A DNA stretch of 64,000 bases from positions 730,727-794,726 of the forward strand of contig NZ_QQBB01000001.1 in NCBI RefSeq assembly GCF_003350535.1, given 5' to 3'. The translations under genes were made by a program, and so were the position numbers. The notes under the pieces were generated by a model, which worked only from the letters and a program-made list of their open reading frames with translations, searched no databases and was not told the origin of the DNA. The stretch is from Microvirga subterranea. Its GTDB lineage: Bacteria > Pseudomonadota > Alphaproteobacteria > Rhizobiales > Beijerinckiaceae. Shown piece after piece: positions 1 to 9,095 of this stretch (its first letter is position 1; each line of letters opens with the position of its first letter).

Positions 1-189
1 ATCCGTGATCTCGGCCGGGATCGTCTCGGTCACCTCGATGTCGAGGTCGGTCGCCTTCAGGCGCAGCATGCCGTCCTCCGCGCGCAGGAGGACGTTCGAC
101 AGGATCGGGATCGTGTTGCGCCGCTCGACGACGCGATGCACATGCCCGAGCGCCTTCAGAAGGGCGGCGCGCTCAACTGTAACTCTCAT
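1..189 (-). CDS. dnaN: DNA polymerase III sliding clamp, beta subunit (N-terminal 63 codons; runs off the left edge)
   Basis: Only the first 63 codons are present. They start at an ATG and read MRVTVERAALLKALGHVHRV, followed by VVERRNTIPILSNVLLRAEDG, which is the characteristic start of alphaproteobacterial beta clamps. The protein forms the ring-shaped processivity clamp that tethers DNA polymerase III to DNA. It lies directly downstream of dnaA on the same strand, separated by 156 bp, which is the usual dnaA-dnaN order. The reading frame is open to the window edge, so the rest of the gene lies outside. An overlapping plus-strand open frame is a shadow. Confidence 0.93.
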   Translation of the reverse strand, partial: MRVTVERAALLKALGHVHRVVERRNTIPILSNVLLRAEDGMLRLKATDLDIEVTETIPAEITD

Positions 190-345
190 AGTCCCAACAC
201 CCGTTTTCGTTGGAATTCTTGGCTCGACCGCGGCGGATGGCCGGCGGAAAAGCGGGGCAGCAAGAGTGGCGGGTGTTGCAGGAGAAAGCAAGGCCGGGCC
301 CCTGCCTTCCCCGAACATCCGCCATCAAAGGCCTGCGAGGGCGGC

Positions 346-1854
346 TTACTCCTGAAGCATGCGCTTCAGGAGCTCGACCTCGTCCGAGAGGGCATGGTCC
401 TCGCCCAACGCCTTCTCGATCTTGCGCACCGCATGGAGCACGGTGGTGTGGTCGCGGCCGCCGAAGCGCCGGCCGATCTCCGGAAGCGACCTCAGGGTCA
501 GCACCTTCGACAGGTACATGGCGATCTGGCGCGGGCGCACTACGGCGGCCGTGCGGCGCTCCGACAGGATGTCCGACCGGGAGACGTTGTAGCGCGAGGC
601 CACCAGCTTCTGGATGTCCTCGATCTTCACCCGCTTCGGCTCGCGATTGCGCACCAGGTCGCGGATCGCGGCCTCCGCCGTCTCGAGCGTGATGGCCGAA
701 CCCGTCAGGGTCGCGTGCGCCAGGAGCCGGTTGACGGCGCCCTCCAGGTCGCGCCCGTTCGCAGTGATGGACCGGGCCACGTACTGGATCACGCTCGGTC
801 CCACCTCGAAGGTGGGATGGACGGTCTTCAGGGACTCGATACGGGTGGTGAGGATCGAGGCGCGCAGGGCCTCGTCCAGGGACCCGACCTCGACCACGAG
901 GCCGCCCGCGAGGCGCGAGCGAACCCGCTCGTCGAGGCTCTCGAGATCCGCCGGCGGACGATCCGCCGCCACGACGATCTGCCGGCCGGCATCGATCAGG
1001 GAGTTCAGGGTGTGGCCGAATTCCTGCTGGATCTGCTTGCCCTGGATGAACTGCACGTCGTCGATGATCAGAAGGTCGATGCCGCGAAGGCGCTCCTTGA
1101 AGGCAAGCGACGTCTGGGCCTTCAGGGACGCCACGAAGCCGTACATGAAGCGGTCGGCCGTGAGGTAGATCACGCGCCGGCCCTGCGAGCGAACCGCATG
1201 GCCGATGGCGTGCAGGAGGTGCGTCTTGCCCAGCCCCACCCCCGCATGGAGATAGAGCGGGTTGTAGATCACCTGGCCGTTCTGCGACTGGGCGACCCGG
1301 TCGGCGGCCGCGTGGGCGAGGGCGTTGGAGCGCCCGATGATGAAGCTGTCGAAGGTCAGGCGCGGATCGAGCGGAGCGCCGCCGAGATCGGAGGCCTCGC
1401 CGCGGGGCTCCGGCGCAGGCGCCGCGAAAGCCTTGGCATCCGCTTCGGAGGGCGTTCCCGCAATGGTGGCGGCGGACGTCGCCGGCGCGGGACGGGCGGG
1501 CTCGCCGGCGCGGCGCACCGGCGCATCGCGGCCCAGGGTGTTGCGCACGCCGATCGCGATGCGCTCCACGTCGGAGGCCTCGGAGCGGTAGACCGCGAGG
1601 ACGCGGTCGGAATAGTGGGATTCGATCCAGCTCTTCAGGAAGCGCGTGGGGACCGTCAGATAGGCGCAGCCCTCCACGACCGCGTCGAGTTCGAGGCGGC
1701 CGAACCAGCTGGCGAAGATGTCCTCGCCCAGCTCCGCCCGCAGCCGGCGCTTGACCCGCGCCCATACGTCCGATGCCGTCTGTTCAGCCGAAGGTTCGAC
1801 ACCTCTTTCGTCCGGAGCCGAAAAAGTGCGGTGGTCCTCACTGCGTTGCATCAA
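346..1854 (-). CDS. dnaA: Chromosomal replication initiator DnaA
   Basis: A 502-residue DnaA. Domain I lies at about residues 28-100. A variable alanine/proline-rich domain II follows (about 110-160). The AAA+ domain III carries Walker A GVGLGKTH (about 205-212) and Walker B LLIIDD (about 261-266). C-terminal domain IV contains the DnaA signature region with [15 protein letters not shown]. The protein binds 9-bp DnaA boxes as the ATP form, opens the origin and also acts as a transcription factor. Two Met codons begin the frame (MMQRSED), so the start could be one codon later. It is followed by dnaN. The 0.9 kb upstream contains an exact DnaA box and a cluster of GANTC sites, which suggests autoregulation and cell-cycle control. 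Confidence 0.97.
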   Translation of the reverse strand: MMQRSEDHRTFSAPDERGVEPSAEQTASDVWARVKRRLRAELGEDIFASWFGRLELDAVVEGCAYLTVPTRFLKSWIESHYSDRVLAVYRSEASDVERIAIGVRNTLGRDAPVRRAGEPARPAPATSAATIAGTPSEADAKAFAAPAPEPRGEASDLGGAPLDPRLTFDSFIIGRSNALAHAAADRVAQSQNGQVIYNPLYLHAGVGLGKTHLLHAIGHAVRSQGRRVIYLTADRFMYGFVASLKAQTSLAFKERLRGIDLLIIDDVQFIQGKQIQQEFGHTLNSLIDAGRQIVVAADRPPADLESLDERVRSRLAGGLVVEVGSLDEALRASILTTRIESLKTVHPTFEVGPSVIQYVARSITANGRDLEGAVNRLLAHATLTGSAITLETAEAAIRDLVRNREPKRVKIEDIQKLVASRYNVSRSDILSERRTAAVVRPRQIAMYLSKVLTLRSLPEIGRRFGGRDHTTVLHAVRKIEKALGEDHALSDEVELLKRMLQE

Positions 1855-2526
1855 TTATCCCCTCCAGGAGGTCCGCCCCAAAAGGTCAGGACCCCAACGC
1901 CACTGCCCGTTTTGAACACCGGAGACACAACTGTCCCACAGGAAGCCAAAACGTGGCGCCCCCAATCGTACTAAAGATTTATGATTTTTACAGAAGATGA
2001 GATAGCTGAACTGAGCTATCTTCTTAGTGCCCTCTCAAGTCTTTCCAAGTGAACCCTGGGCGAGAGACAGACATTCTTTTGTGTTTCAGACGCGTGTAAC
2101 AACGCCCTGTCCTCGTGTGTGAGCTCTATACATCGGCACTTGAGTGGATGACTTCGCGGCGAGCCGTCGAAGTGGATTGACCTTACACAGGGGGTGGGGG
2201 GGGTGCAACACGGGCGACGGGGCGGATCGGGACTCGGGGAGGTCCAGAAGGCTCCACAGGGCCGTCCACAGCTTTTCACCGGAAGCCATAAAGTCCTGAC
2301 TCTTCAACTGATTCACTGTTCGGTCACAGCTTGTGCGCAGCGGTGCAAAAAGAGTTTCGGCGCAACGTTGATTCAGGATCGATTCGGGTCGAGTCGGAGG
2401 CGGAACGGAATGCTTCGCGAAGCTTTGCCTGCTAAGATGTTGGCTAAGCTTGGTTTTTTGTGTGCGGTTTTGATCCCGCCCCGGGCGTGCTTCACCCCGT
2501 TTTCGGATCGGCGAGTCAAGGGCTTA

Positions 2527-2535
2527 TGTGGATAA
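2527..2535 (-). promoter_or_regulatory. Consensus DnaA box
   Basis: TGTGGATAA on the plus strand is the exact reverse complement of the consensus DnaA box TTATCCACA. I found no second perfect copy in the flanking 900 bp. Partial matches such as GTCCACAG occur nearby at about 2272-2280. Confidence 0.65.
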
Positions 2536-2562
2536 ATCCGGGTGTTCGTTCGCGAGGGAATT

Positions 2563-2593
2563 GATCCCGAAAGTGGCGTCTCCTTTCGGGATC
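2563..2593. repeat. Perfect 11-bp inverted repeat upstream of dnaA
   Basis: The arms GATCCCGAAAG (2563-2573) and CTTTCGGGATC (2583-2593) are separated by 9 nt. No T-tract follows on either strand, so it does not look like an intrinsic terminator. It lies 28 bp from the DnaA box. Confidence 0.7.
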
Positions 2594-2695
2594 GATGGGC
2601 CGCTTCCCGGGCGGCGCATTGCTTGAGAAGCCGGAGATCCGCGCCGGCGAAAACCGGATCCGCCGCTTCTGTCCGCCATGCCGGAAGCAGGCATG

Positions 2696-2721
2696 AAAAA
2701 ACCCGGCCTTTCGGGCCGGGT
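2696..2721 (-). terminator. Intrinsic terminator of rpsT
   Basis: Read on the minus strand, an 8-bp GC-rich stem (ACCCGGCC / GGCCGGGT, 5-nt loop) is followed directly by a run of T. It lies 38 bp beyond the rpsT stop codon. Confidence 0.85.
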
Positions 2722-2758
2722 CTGATCGTTCTTGGCAAGGCCGCGAAGGCTGTCGCCC

Positions 2759-3025
2759 TTAGGCACTCAGAGCCTTGATGCGGTGAGCGAGGCGCGACAC
2801 CTTCCGGGAGGCGGTGTTGCCGTGCAGGATGCCCTTCTGGGCGGCACGCATCATCTCGGGCTCGGCGGCGCGGAGCGCGGCAGCGGCCTCGGCCTGGTTC
2901 CCGGAGGCGATCGCCTCCTCGACCTTGCGGATGAAGGTGCGCATGCGGCTGCGGCGCGAGCGGTTGATCGCGGTGCGCTTCGCGATCTTGCGGGTCATCT
3001 TCTTGGCCGACACGGTGTTGGCCAT
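2759..3025 (-). CDS. rpsT: 30S ribosomal protein S20
   Basis: 88 residues, starting [19 protein letters not shown] and rich in lysine, arginine and alanine, as expected for S20, which binds 16S rRNA in the body of the small subunit. Length and start match the family. It is a single-gene unit with its own terminator. rpsT close to dnaA is a common arrangement in Rhizobiales. Confidence 0.97.
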   Translation of the reverse strand: MANTVSAKKMTRKIAKRTAINRSRRSRMRTFIRKVEEAIASGNQAEAAAALRAAEPEMMRAAQKGILHGNTASRKVSRLAHRIKALSA

Positions 3026-3111
3026 GGCCTAACCTCGTTCTCTAAAGTCCGATGCGACGAGCCTGGCTTGAGAAAGCTCCGCGGCGATCGGTTGATTGCA
3101 TGGAAACCGAA

Positions 3112-3134
3112 GAGCCCGCGGAACGCGCGGGCTC
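3112..3134 (-). terminator. Possible terminator of the TauE/SafE gene
   Basis: A 9-bp perfect GC-rich stem (GAGCCCGCG / CGCGGGCTC) with a 5-nt loop, about 60 bp past the stop codon of the upstream minus-strand gene. On the minus strand it is followed by TCTTCGGTTT, a weak T-tract, so termination is plausible rather than certain. Confidence 0.5.
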
Positions 3135-3195
3135 ATGTGTGGCCGGCTTATAGCCGCGGCGCCGCCCAACGTCAACGGCGCAGTGCCTTTGCGCG

Positions 3196-3987
3196 TCAAA
3201 AAAGCGCTTTGAGGCCCTGGCGCCACGGATTGGCCGGGTCGAGGAGCAGCCTGAGGGCCATCAGGCCCGACACCACCACCAGCAGCGGACGGATGAGCCG
3301 GCTGCCCAGCCGCATGGCGAGCCGCGAGCCGATCTGGGCCCCGAGCAGCGAGGCGCCCGCCATGGCGATTCCTACGGGCCAGACCACTGCGCCCGTCGCC
3401 GTGTAGAGGAAGAGGCTGCCGAGATTGCTGGCGAAATTGAGCAGCTTGGTATGGGCAGTCGCCCGCACCACCCCGTAGCCCAGGAGGGTCACGAAGGCGA
3501 GCATATAGAAGGAGCCGGCCCCGGGCCCGAAGATGCCGTCATAGAACCCGATCGCCACCGGGGCCGTGAGCCCGAAGGCCAGCGGCGGGAGCCGCGCATG
3601 GGCGTCCGCGTCCTTGATGCGGGGCGAGAGCGCGAAATAGACCGCGATCACGATCAGCAGGACCGGGATCAGCACGTCGAGCACGGAGCGGGGCAGGAAG
3701 CGCACGCACAGCGCGCCGGCGACGCCGCTCGCGAAGGCGACGAGCGCGAAGCGTCCGGCCGAGCGCCATTCGATCAGGCCCTTGCGGCCGAACGTGTAGG
3801 TGGCGGAGGCCGCAGCGACCGAGCCCTGGACCTTGTTGGTGGCGATGGCCTGCGCCGGGTCGAGCCCGGCGAGCAGGAGCGCCGGCACCGTCAGCAGCCC
3901 GCCGCCTCCGGCGATGGAATCGACGAAGCCGGCCAGAAAGGAGACCGCGGTCAGGACCGCGATCATGTCGAGACCGATGTCGCCCAC
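3196..3987 (-). CDS. TauE/SafE (TSUP) family membrane permease
   Basis: A 263-residue, strongly hydrophobic protein with about eight predicted membrane segments. The N-terminal motif FLAGFVDSIAGGGGLLTVPA, followed by GLDPAQAIATNKVQ, is the hallmark of the first TSUP repeat; a second half-repeat follows at about residues 135-240. Family members export sulfite, sulfoacetate or other small organic anions, but the substrate cannot be deduced here. Its start lies 3 bp after the stop of the enoyl-CoA hydratase gene, so the two are probably co-transcribed. Confidence 0.88.
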   Translation of the reverse strand: MGDIGLDMIAVLTAVSFLAGFVDSIAGGGGLLTVPALLLAGLDPAQAIATNKVQGSVAAASATYTFGRKGLIEWRSAGRFALVAFASGVAGALCVRFLPRSVLDVLIPVLLIVIAVYFALSPRIKDADAHARLPPLAFGLTAPVAIGFYDGIFGPGAGSFYMLAFVTLLGYGVVRATAHTKLLNFASNLGSLFLYTATGAVVWPVGIAMAGASLLGAQIGSRLAMRLGSRLIRPLLVVVSGLMALRLLLDPANPWRQGLKALF

Positions 3988-3990
3988 GGT

Positions 3991-4764
3991 CTAGCGGTCT
4001 TTGAACTCGGGCGCGCGCTTCTCGACGAAGGCCGCCATGCCTTCCTTCTGGTCGGCGGTGGCGAACATGGCGTGGAAGACGCGCCGCTCGAAGCGGATGC
4101 CCTCGGCGAGGAACATCTCGTCGGCGCGGTTGATGGTCTCCTTCGTCATCATGACGATGGGCAGCGACATGGACGCGATGGTCTCGGCGGTCTTGAGCGC
4201 CTCGTTCAGGAGGTCGGCCGCCGGCACGACGCGGGCCACGAGGCCGGAGCGCTCCGCCTCGGCCGCGTCCATCATGCGGCCCGTGAGGCACATCTCCATG
4301 GCCTTGGCCTTGCCGATGAGCCGGGTCAGGCGCTGGGTGCCGCCCATGCCGGGCATCACGCCGAGCTTGATCTCGGGCTGGCCGAACTTCGCCGTGTCGG
4401 CCGCGATGATGAAGTCGCACATCATGGCGAACTCGCAGCCGCCGCCGAGCGCGAAGCCCGCCACCGCGGCGATCATCGGCTTGCGCCGGTTGGCCACCCG
4501 GTCCCAGCCGCCGAACTGGTTGTCGAGATAGATCTGCGGATAGGTGAGGCTCGCCATCTCCTTGATGTCGGCGCCGGCCGCGAAGGCCTTCTCCGAGCCG
4601 GTGACGACGATGCAGCCGACGCCGTTGTCCGCCTCGAAGGCGTCGAGGGCCTGGTTGACCTCGTCGAGGAGGGCGGAATTGAGCGCGTTCAGGGCCTTGG
4701 GCCGGTTGAGGGTGATGAGCCCCACCTTGCCGCGGGTCTCGACGAGAATCGTTTCATAGGCCAT
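3991..4764 (-). CDS. Enoyl-CoA hydratase (crotonase family)
   Basis: 257 residues, the usual length for short-chain enoyl-CoA hydratase, which hydrates trans-2-enoyl-CoA to 3-hydroxyacyl-CoA in beta-oxidation. Both catalytic glutamates are present with the canonical 20-residue spacing: Glu111 in [11 protein letters not shown] and Glu131 in [12 protein letters not shown]. The oxyanion-hole motif AAGADIKEM is at about residues 62-70. It is followed 3 bp later by a TauE/SafE permease. Substrate range (general beta-oxidation versus phenylacetate-type pathways) cannot be told from the sequence. Confidence 0.93.
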   Translation of the reverse strand: MAYETILVETRGKVGLITLNRPKALNALNSALLDEVNQALDAFEADNGVGCIVVTGSEKAFAAGADIKEMASLTYPQIYLDNQFGGWDRVANRRKPMIAAVAGFALGGGCEFAMMCDFIIAADTAKFGQPEIKLGVMPGMGGTQRLTRLIGKAKAMEMCLTGRMMDAAEAERSGLVARVVPAADLLNEALKTAETIASMSLPIVMMTKETINRADEMFLAEGIRFERRVFHAMFATADQKEGMAAFVEKRAPEFKDR

Positions 4765-4857
4765 GCGCCGCCTCCTTCAGGGAGGCCCACCGGTAGGCGA
4801 GGCGGCGGGGCTCGGCAAGAGGGAAAAAGCGCAGGGTCCGATGCGCCGATTGCAGCC

Positions 4858-5652
4858 TTAAGGAGAGACCACGCGGCGGTAGAGGTGCCAGGTGGCGTGC
4901 CCGAGGATCGGCAGCACCACCGCGAGCCCGAGGAAGAGCGGCAGGAACCCGACGACGAGAGCTCCGGCGACGATGACGCCCCACAAGGCCATGGGGCCGG
5001 GATTGACCGCGACCGCCCGGATCGAGGTGCGCACCGCCGTCGCGGCGCTCACGTTCCGGTCGAGGAGGAGCGGAAATGACACGACGCTGACCGCGAGCGC
5101 CACCGCGCTGAAGACGAGGCCGAGGAGGTTGCCCGCCACGATCATCGTCCAGCCCCGGCGGGTGCCGAAGACCTGGGTGAGGAAATCCGACGCGGAGGCC
5201 GGCTCGGCGGCCCCGAAGGCGGTGCGGTAGAGAAGCCCCGCGGTCGTGAGCCAGACGATGAAGATGATGAGGAGCAAAAGCCCCAGCGCCACGATGGACC
5301 CGATGACGGGCGAGCGCAGCATGCCGGTCATGTGGGCCCAGCTGAACGCCTCCCCGTCCTCCCGGAGCCGGCTGAGCTCGTAAAGCCCGATCGCCGCGAA
5401 GGGCCCGATCAGGGCGAAGCCCGACATGATCGGGAACAGGAGCGGCATCACGTCGTAGCCGAGGATGACACCCGCAAGCACCAAGCCCAGGACCGGATAG
5501 ATCAGGGCGATGAAGAACGCATGGGTCGGCATCGCCTTGAAGTCGTCGACCCCGTCGACCAGCGCGTCCCAGAGATCGGCCGGGCCGATCCGGCGCACGA
5601 AGGGCTCGTCCAGCGCCGCATGGGAACTGTGTAGAGCGTGGAGTCTCGCCAT
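4858..5652 (-). CDS. DUF2189 family integral membrane protein
   Basis: 264 residues with about six hydrophobic segments. The N-terminal half has the DUF2189 pattern in which a glycine/aspartate segment (ALVDGVDDFKAMPTHAFF) precedes paired membrane helices. The function of the family is not established. It lies 93 bp upstream of the enoyl-CoA hydratase on the same strand and may belong to that transcription unit, though nothing links them functionally. Confidence 0.8.
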   Translation of the reverse strand: MARLHALHSSHAALDEPFVRRIGPADLWDALVDGVDDFKAMPTHAFFIALIYPVLGLVLAGVILGYDVMPLLFPIMSGFALIGPFAAIGLYELSRLREDGEAFSWAHMTGMLRSPVIGSIVALGLLLLIIFIVWLTTAGLLYRTAFGAAEPASASDFLTQVFGTRRGWTMIVAGNLLGLVFSAVALAVSVVSFPLLLDRNVSAATAVRTSIRAVAVNPGPMALWGVIVAGALVVGFLPLFLGLAVVLPILGHATWHLYRRVVSP

Positions 5653-5791
5653 GGGCCTGTCCTCCCGAACGGTGTTCAGGCGGATGCGGATGAGCGTCGA
5701 GCGGTGCGCCCCGGCCCCCCGCAGGACCCCGATCGCGAGAGCCGCAACCTGCCATCGACGATCGGGACTCTACGCCTTTAAGGCGCAGCTG

Positions 5792-6673
5792 TCATTTCTG
5801 GCATGAGGGGCAGTAGAAGGTGGAGCGTCCCGACTGGACGAGGCGGGACACGGTGCCGGTGCAGCCGGGGGTCACGCAGGGCTCGCCCTCCCGGTCGTAG
5901 ACCCGGAAGGAATGCTGGAAGTAGCCGAGCGATCCGTCGACCTGGGCGTGGTCGCGCAGGGTCGAGCCGCCTGCCTCGACCGCCTCGGCCAGCACCTCGC
6001 GGATGATCCCGGCGAGACGGTGCGCCTTCTCGGTGGGTTTTCCCGCCTTGTCGGCGAGCGATCCGGCCGGCGCCTCCGGGTGGAGCCCGGTGCGGAACAG
6101 GGCCTCGCACACATAGATGTTCCCTAAGCCCGCGATCAGGCGCTGGTCGAGAAGGGCCGCCTTCAGGGGCGTGCGCTTGCCGGAAAACAGCCTCGCGATC
6201 ACGTCGCCCGAGAGTTCGTTGCCGAGGGGCTCGATCCCCATGTCCTTGAAGTGCCGGGAGGTCTCGATCCCGGAGCGCGGCACCAGGTCCATGAATCCGA
6301 AGCGGCGGGCGTCGTTGTAGGTGACGGTGGCGCCGTTCGAGAGGCCGAAGACGACGTGGTCGTGGGCGCCCAATCCCCCATGCTCGTGGTGGAACTCGCC
6401 GGGCATCACGGTCTCGCCACCCTTCGTAACGAGGAAGCGGCCCGACATGCCCAGATGCATGACCAGGACCTCGCCGGAGGACAGGTCCGCCAGCAGGTAC
6501 TTGGCCCGGCGCCCGAGGGAGGTCACCTCCTGGCCTTCGAGCCGCTCGGCGAAGCGGTCCGGGAAGGGAAAGCGCAGGTCCGGCCGGCGCTGCGCCACCT
6601 TGGTGAAGCGGGCTCCCACCATGGCGGGCTCCAGGCCGCGGCGAACGGTTTCGACTTCGGGCAGTTCAGGCAT
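5792..6673 (-). CDS. mutM: Formamidopyrimidine-DNA glycosylase (Fpg/MutM)
   Basis: 293 residues from the ATG of [16 protein letters not shown]. The frame is open further upstream, but Pro2 and Glu3 must be N-terminal for catalysis, which fixes this start. The enzyme removes 8-oxoguanine and formamidopyrimidines and nicks the strand. The helix-two-turn-helix region contains the [12 protein letters not shown] motif. The C-terminal zinc finger has cysteines in CVTPGC and CPSC around the GRSTFY motif; the CxxxxC spacing of the first pair is a common alphaproteobacterial variant. It is divergent from ubiE with a 97-bp shared intergenic region. Confidence 0.97.
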   Translation of the reverse strand: MPELPEVETVRRGLEPAMVGARFTKVAQRRPDLRFPFPDRFAERLEGQEVTSLGRRAKYLLADLSSGEVLVMHLGMSGRFLVTKGGETVMPGEFHHEHGGLGAHDHVVFGLSNGATVTYNDARRFGFMDLVPRSGIETSRHFKDMGIEPLGNELSGDVIARLFSGKRTPLKAALLDQRLIAGLGNIYVCEALFRTGLHPEAPAGSLADKAGKPTEKAHRLAGIIREVLAEAVEAGGSTLRDHAQVDGSLGYFQHSFRVYDREGEPCVTPGCTGTVSRLVQSGRSTFYCPSCQK

Positions 6674-6770
6674 CAACCATCTCTTCGGTTCCGGAGCCTC
6701 CTTACATAGCCTTCCGGGCCCGCATCCGCTATGGATCGCGGCAACATGCACGTGAGAGGTTTCTGAGCCC

Positions 6771-7520
6771 ATGACCGACGAGAAGACCCATTTCGGGTTC
6801 CAATCCGTGCCGCTCTCCGAGAAGCAGGGGCGGGTCAACGAGGTCTTCCACTCGGTCGCGGGCCGCTACGATCTCATGAACGACCTCATGTCGGCGGGTC
6901 TCCACCGGCTCTGGAAGGAAGCCCTCGTCACCACCCTGCGGCCGCCGCGGGACCGGCCGTTCCGGCACCTGGACGTGGCCGGCGGCACCGGCGACGTCGC
7001 CTTCCGCATCCTCGACGCGGGCGGGCCGCAGACTCACGTGACCGTGCTCGACATCAACGGCGAGATGCTCAAAGTGGGGCGGGAGCGGGCGGGCCACCGC
7101 TACGACGGCCGCATCGACTTCGTGGAAGCCAATGCGGAGGAGCTGCCGCTCGAGTCGAAGACCTATGACGCCTACACCATCGCGTTCGGCATCCGGAACG
7201 TGCCGCGCATCGATGCCGCGCTCCGCGAGGCGCACCGGGTGCTCAAACCGGGCGGGCGCTTCCTGTGCCTGGAATTCTCCAAGGTCGACGTGCCGGGACT
7301 GGACCGGGTCTACGACGCCTATTCGTTCAACGTCATCCCGCGGCTCGGTCAGATGGTGACGGGGGACGCGGAATCCTACCAATACCTCGTCGAGTCGATC
7401 CGCCGCTTCCCGACGCCCGCTGCCTTCGCTCGGATGATCGAGGAAGCCGGCTTCCGGCGCGTGACCCACCGCGCCCTGACGGCCGGCGTCGTGGCGATCC
7501 ATTCGGGCTGGAAGATCTGA
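6771..7520 (+). CDS. ubiE: Ubiquinone/menaquinone biosynthesis C-methyltransferase UbiE
   Basis: 249 residues. SAM-binding motif I is [15 protein letters not shown] (about residues 65-79). The family signatures [32 protein letters not shown] and the C-terminal HSGWK are present. It methylates the benzoquinol ring during ubiquinone synthesis at the cytoplasmic face of the membrane. ubiB starts 1 bp after its stop codon, so they form one operon and one pathway. Confidence 0.97.
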   Translation: MTDEKTHFGFQSVPLSEKQGRVNEVFHSVAGRYDLMNDLMSAGLHRLWKEALVTTLRPPRDRPFRHLDVAGGTGDVAFRILDAGGPQTHVTVLDINGEMLKVGRERAGHRYDGRIDFVEANAEELPLESKTYDAYTIAFGIRNVPRIDAALREAHRVLKPGGRFLCLEFSKVDVPGLDRVYDAYSFNVIPRLGQMVTGDAESYQYLVESIRRFPTPAAFARMIEEAGFRRVTHRALTAGVVAIHSGWKI

Positions 7521-7521
7521 C

Positions 7522-9093
7522 GTGATCGGCAGCCTCGTCCATCTCGCTCGCAACGCCCAGGCCGGCTTCATCCTGGCCCGCGAGGGCGCACTCGCTCTCA
7601 TTGACCCGAACGTGCTTCCGCCCTCCGGCCGGGCGCTCCTGCGCCTCGCGCGGCTGATCGAGCGGCCGGGCGCCGGCGACGGCGCGGCCCGGCTCTCGGC
7701 GGCGCTCACCCGGCTCGGGCCGTCTTACGTGAAGTTCGGCCAGTTCCTGGCGACGCGCCCCGACATCGTCGGCGTCGCGGCCGCGCGCGACCTGGAGCGC
7801 CTTCAGGACCGGATGCCGCCATTTCCGAAGGCCGAGGCGGTGCGCATGATCGAGATCGCGCTCGGCCGGCCCATCGAGGCGCTTTTCCTTGAGTTCAGCG
7901 AGCCGATCGCGGCCGCCTCCATCGCGCAGGTCCACAAGGCCACGATCAGGACGCCCGAAGGGGTCGAGACGGTGGCCGTCAAGGTGGTGCGCCCCGGCGT
8001 GCGCGAGGGCTTCGCCCGCGACCTCCAGGCCATGCGGGCCGCGGCGCGCCTCTTCGAGCGCCTGGTGCCCGACGCCCGTCGCCTGAAGCCCATGGAGATC
8101 GTCGAGACGCTCGCCCGCTCGGTCTCAGTCGAGATGGACCTGCGCCTCGAGGCGGCGGCCGTGTCGGAGCTGGCCGAGAACACCAAGGACGATCCCGACT
8201 TCCGCGTGCCGAAGCCCGAATGGGATCTGACCGCCCGGGACGTGCTCACCACCACCTGGATCGAGGGCATCCGCCTCAACGACCTCGCGGCCATCGAGGC
8301 CGCCGGCTTCGACCGGGTGGCCCTGGGCCGGGCGGTGATCCAGTCCTTCCTGCGCCACGCCATCCGCGACGGCTTCTTCCATGCGGACATGCATCCGGGG
8401 AACCTGTTCGTGGACCCGGCGGGCCGGCTCGTTGCCGTCGATTTCGGCATCATGGGCCGGCTCGGCATGAAGGAACGCCGCTTCCTGGCCGAGATCCTGC
8501 TCGGCTTCATCCGCCGCGACTACCAGCGGGTGGCGGAGGTGCATTTCGAGGCCGGCTACGTGCCACCGCACCACTCGGTGCAGGACTTCGCCCAGGCGAT
8601 CCGCGCCATCGGCGAGCCGATCCACGACCGGCGCGCCGACGAGATCTCGATGGCGAAGCTGCTGACGCTGCTGTTCGAGATCACGGCCCTGTTCGACATG
8701 GCGACGCGCATCGAGCTCGTCATGCTGCAGAAGACCATGGTGGTGGTGGAGGGCGTCGCCCGCAACCTCGACCCGAAGCTCGACATGTGGACCACCTCCG
8801 AGCCGGTGGTGCGCGAATGGATCGAGCGCCATCTCGGGCCCATCGGCCGCATCGAGCAGGCCGGCAACGGCCTGTGGACCCTGGCCGGCGTCGTCGGCGA
8901 CCTGCCCGACCTCGCCCTGCGGGCGGAGCGGGTGCTCAACCAGCTCGAGGACGTGACCGCCCGCGGCGTCTCCCTCGACCGGGACAGCGTCGCGGCCATC
9001 GGCCGGGCCGAGGCGCGGGGCAACCGCTGGAGCACGGCGGCCTTGTGGATCATCGCAGCCTCGCTGATGATCATGCTGATCGGAAGGTTCTGA
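7522..9093 (+). CDS. ubiB: Ubiquinone biosynthesis atypical kinase UbiB (ABC1/ADCK family)
   Basis: 523 residues from a GTG start 1 bp after ubiE. The KxGQ motif (YVKFGQFLATRPD, about residues 70-82) and the alanine-rich loop AAASIAQVHKA that replaces a typical P-loop are diagnostic. The catalytic loop HADMHPGNLF and the metal-binding segment VDFGIMG are present. A C-terminal hydrophobic anchor ends the protein (about 500-523). UbiB-family ATPases support assembly or access of the lipid-embedded coenzyme Q complex. It is followed by coaBC within 2 bp. Confidence 0.96.
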   Translation: MIGSLVHLARNAQAGFILAREGALALIDPNVLPPSGRALLRLARLIERPGAGDGAARLSAALTRLGPSYVKFGQFLATRPDIVGVAAARDLERLQDRMPPFPKAEAVRMIEIALGRPIEALFLEFSEPIAAASIAQVHKATIRTPEGVETVAVKVVRPGVREGFARDLQAMRAAARLFERLVPDARRLKPMEIVETLARSVSVEMDLRLEAAAVSELAENTKDDPDFRVPKPEWDLTARDVLTTTWIEGIRLNDLAAIEAAGFDRVALGRAVIQSFLRHAIRDGFFHADMHPGNLFVDPAGRLVAVDFGIMGRLGMKERRFLAEILLGFIRRDYQRVAEVHFEAGYVPPHHSVQDFAQAIRAIGEPIHDRRADEISMAKLLTLLFEITALFDMATRIELVMLQKTMVVVEGVARNLDPKLDMWTTSEPVVREWIERHLGPIGRIEQAGNGLWTLAGVVGDLPDLALRAERVLNQLEDVTARGVSLDRDSVAAIGRAEARGNRWSTAALWIIAASLMIMLIGRF

Positions 9094-9095
9094 CG

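Larger units (their letters stand above)
1855..2758. other. Non-coding region upstream of dnaA: candidate dnaA regulatory / origin-like DNA
   Basis: About 0.9 kb without a convincing gene; the short open frames in it match no recognisable family. It contains an AT-richer stretch just upstream of dnaA (about 1965-2030), an 8-bp inverted repeat at 2000-2021 (AGATAGCT, 6-nt loop, AGCTATCT), seven GANTC motifs between 2231 and 2517, an exact DnaA box at 2527-2535, a perfect 11-bp hairpin at 2563-2593 and the rpsT terminator near 2701-2721. The mix of DnaA box, GANTC sites and hairpins suits a dnaA control region. Whether it is the replication origin cannot be decided from sequence alone: in several Rhizobiales and in Caulobacter the mapped origin lies near hemE instead. 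Confidence 0.6.

Noticed and set aside
136-1974. 612-codon plus-strand open frame opposite dnaA
   Set aside because: It is the antisense shadow of dnaA in GC-rich DNA, with His/Arg/Gly-biased composition and no domain.
1855-2758. Calling this region oriC
   Set aside because: Only one exact DnaA box, and in several Rhizobiales the mapped origin lies near hemE; recorded as a regulatory/origin-like region instead.
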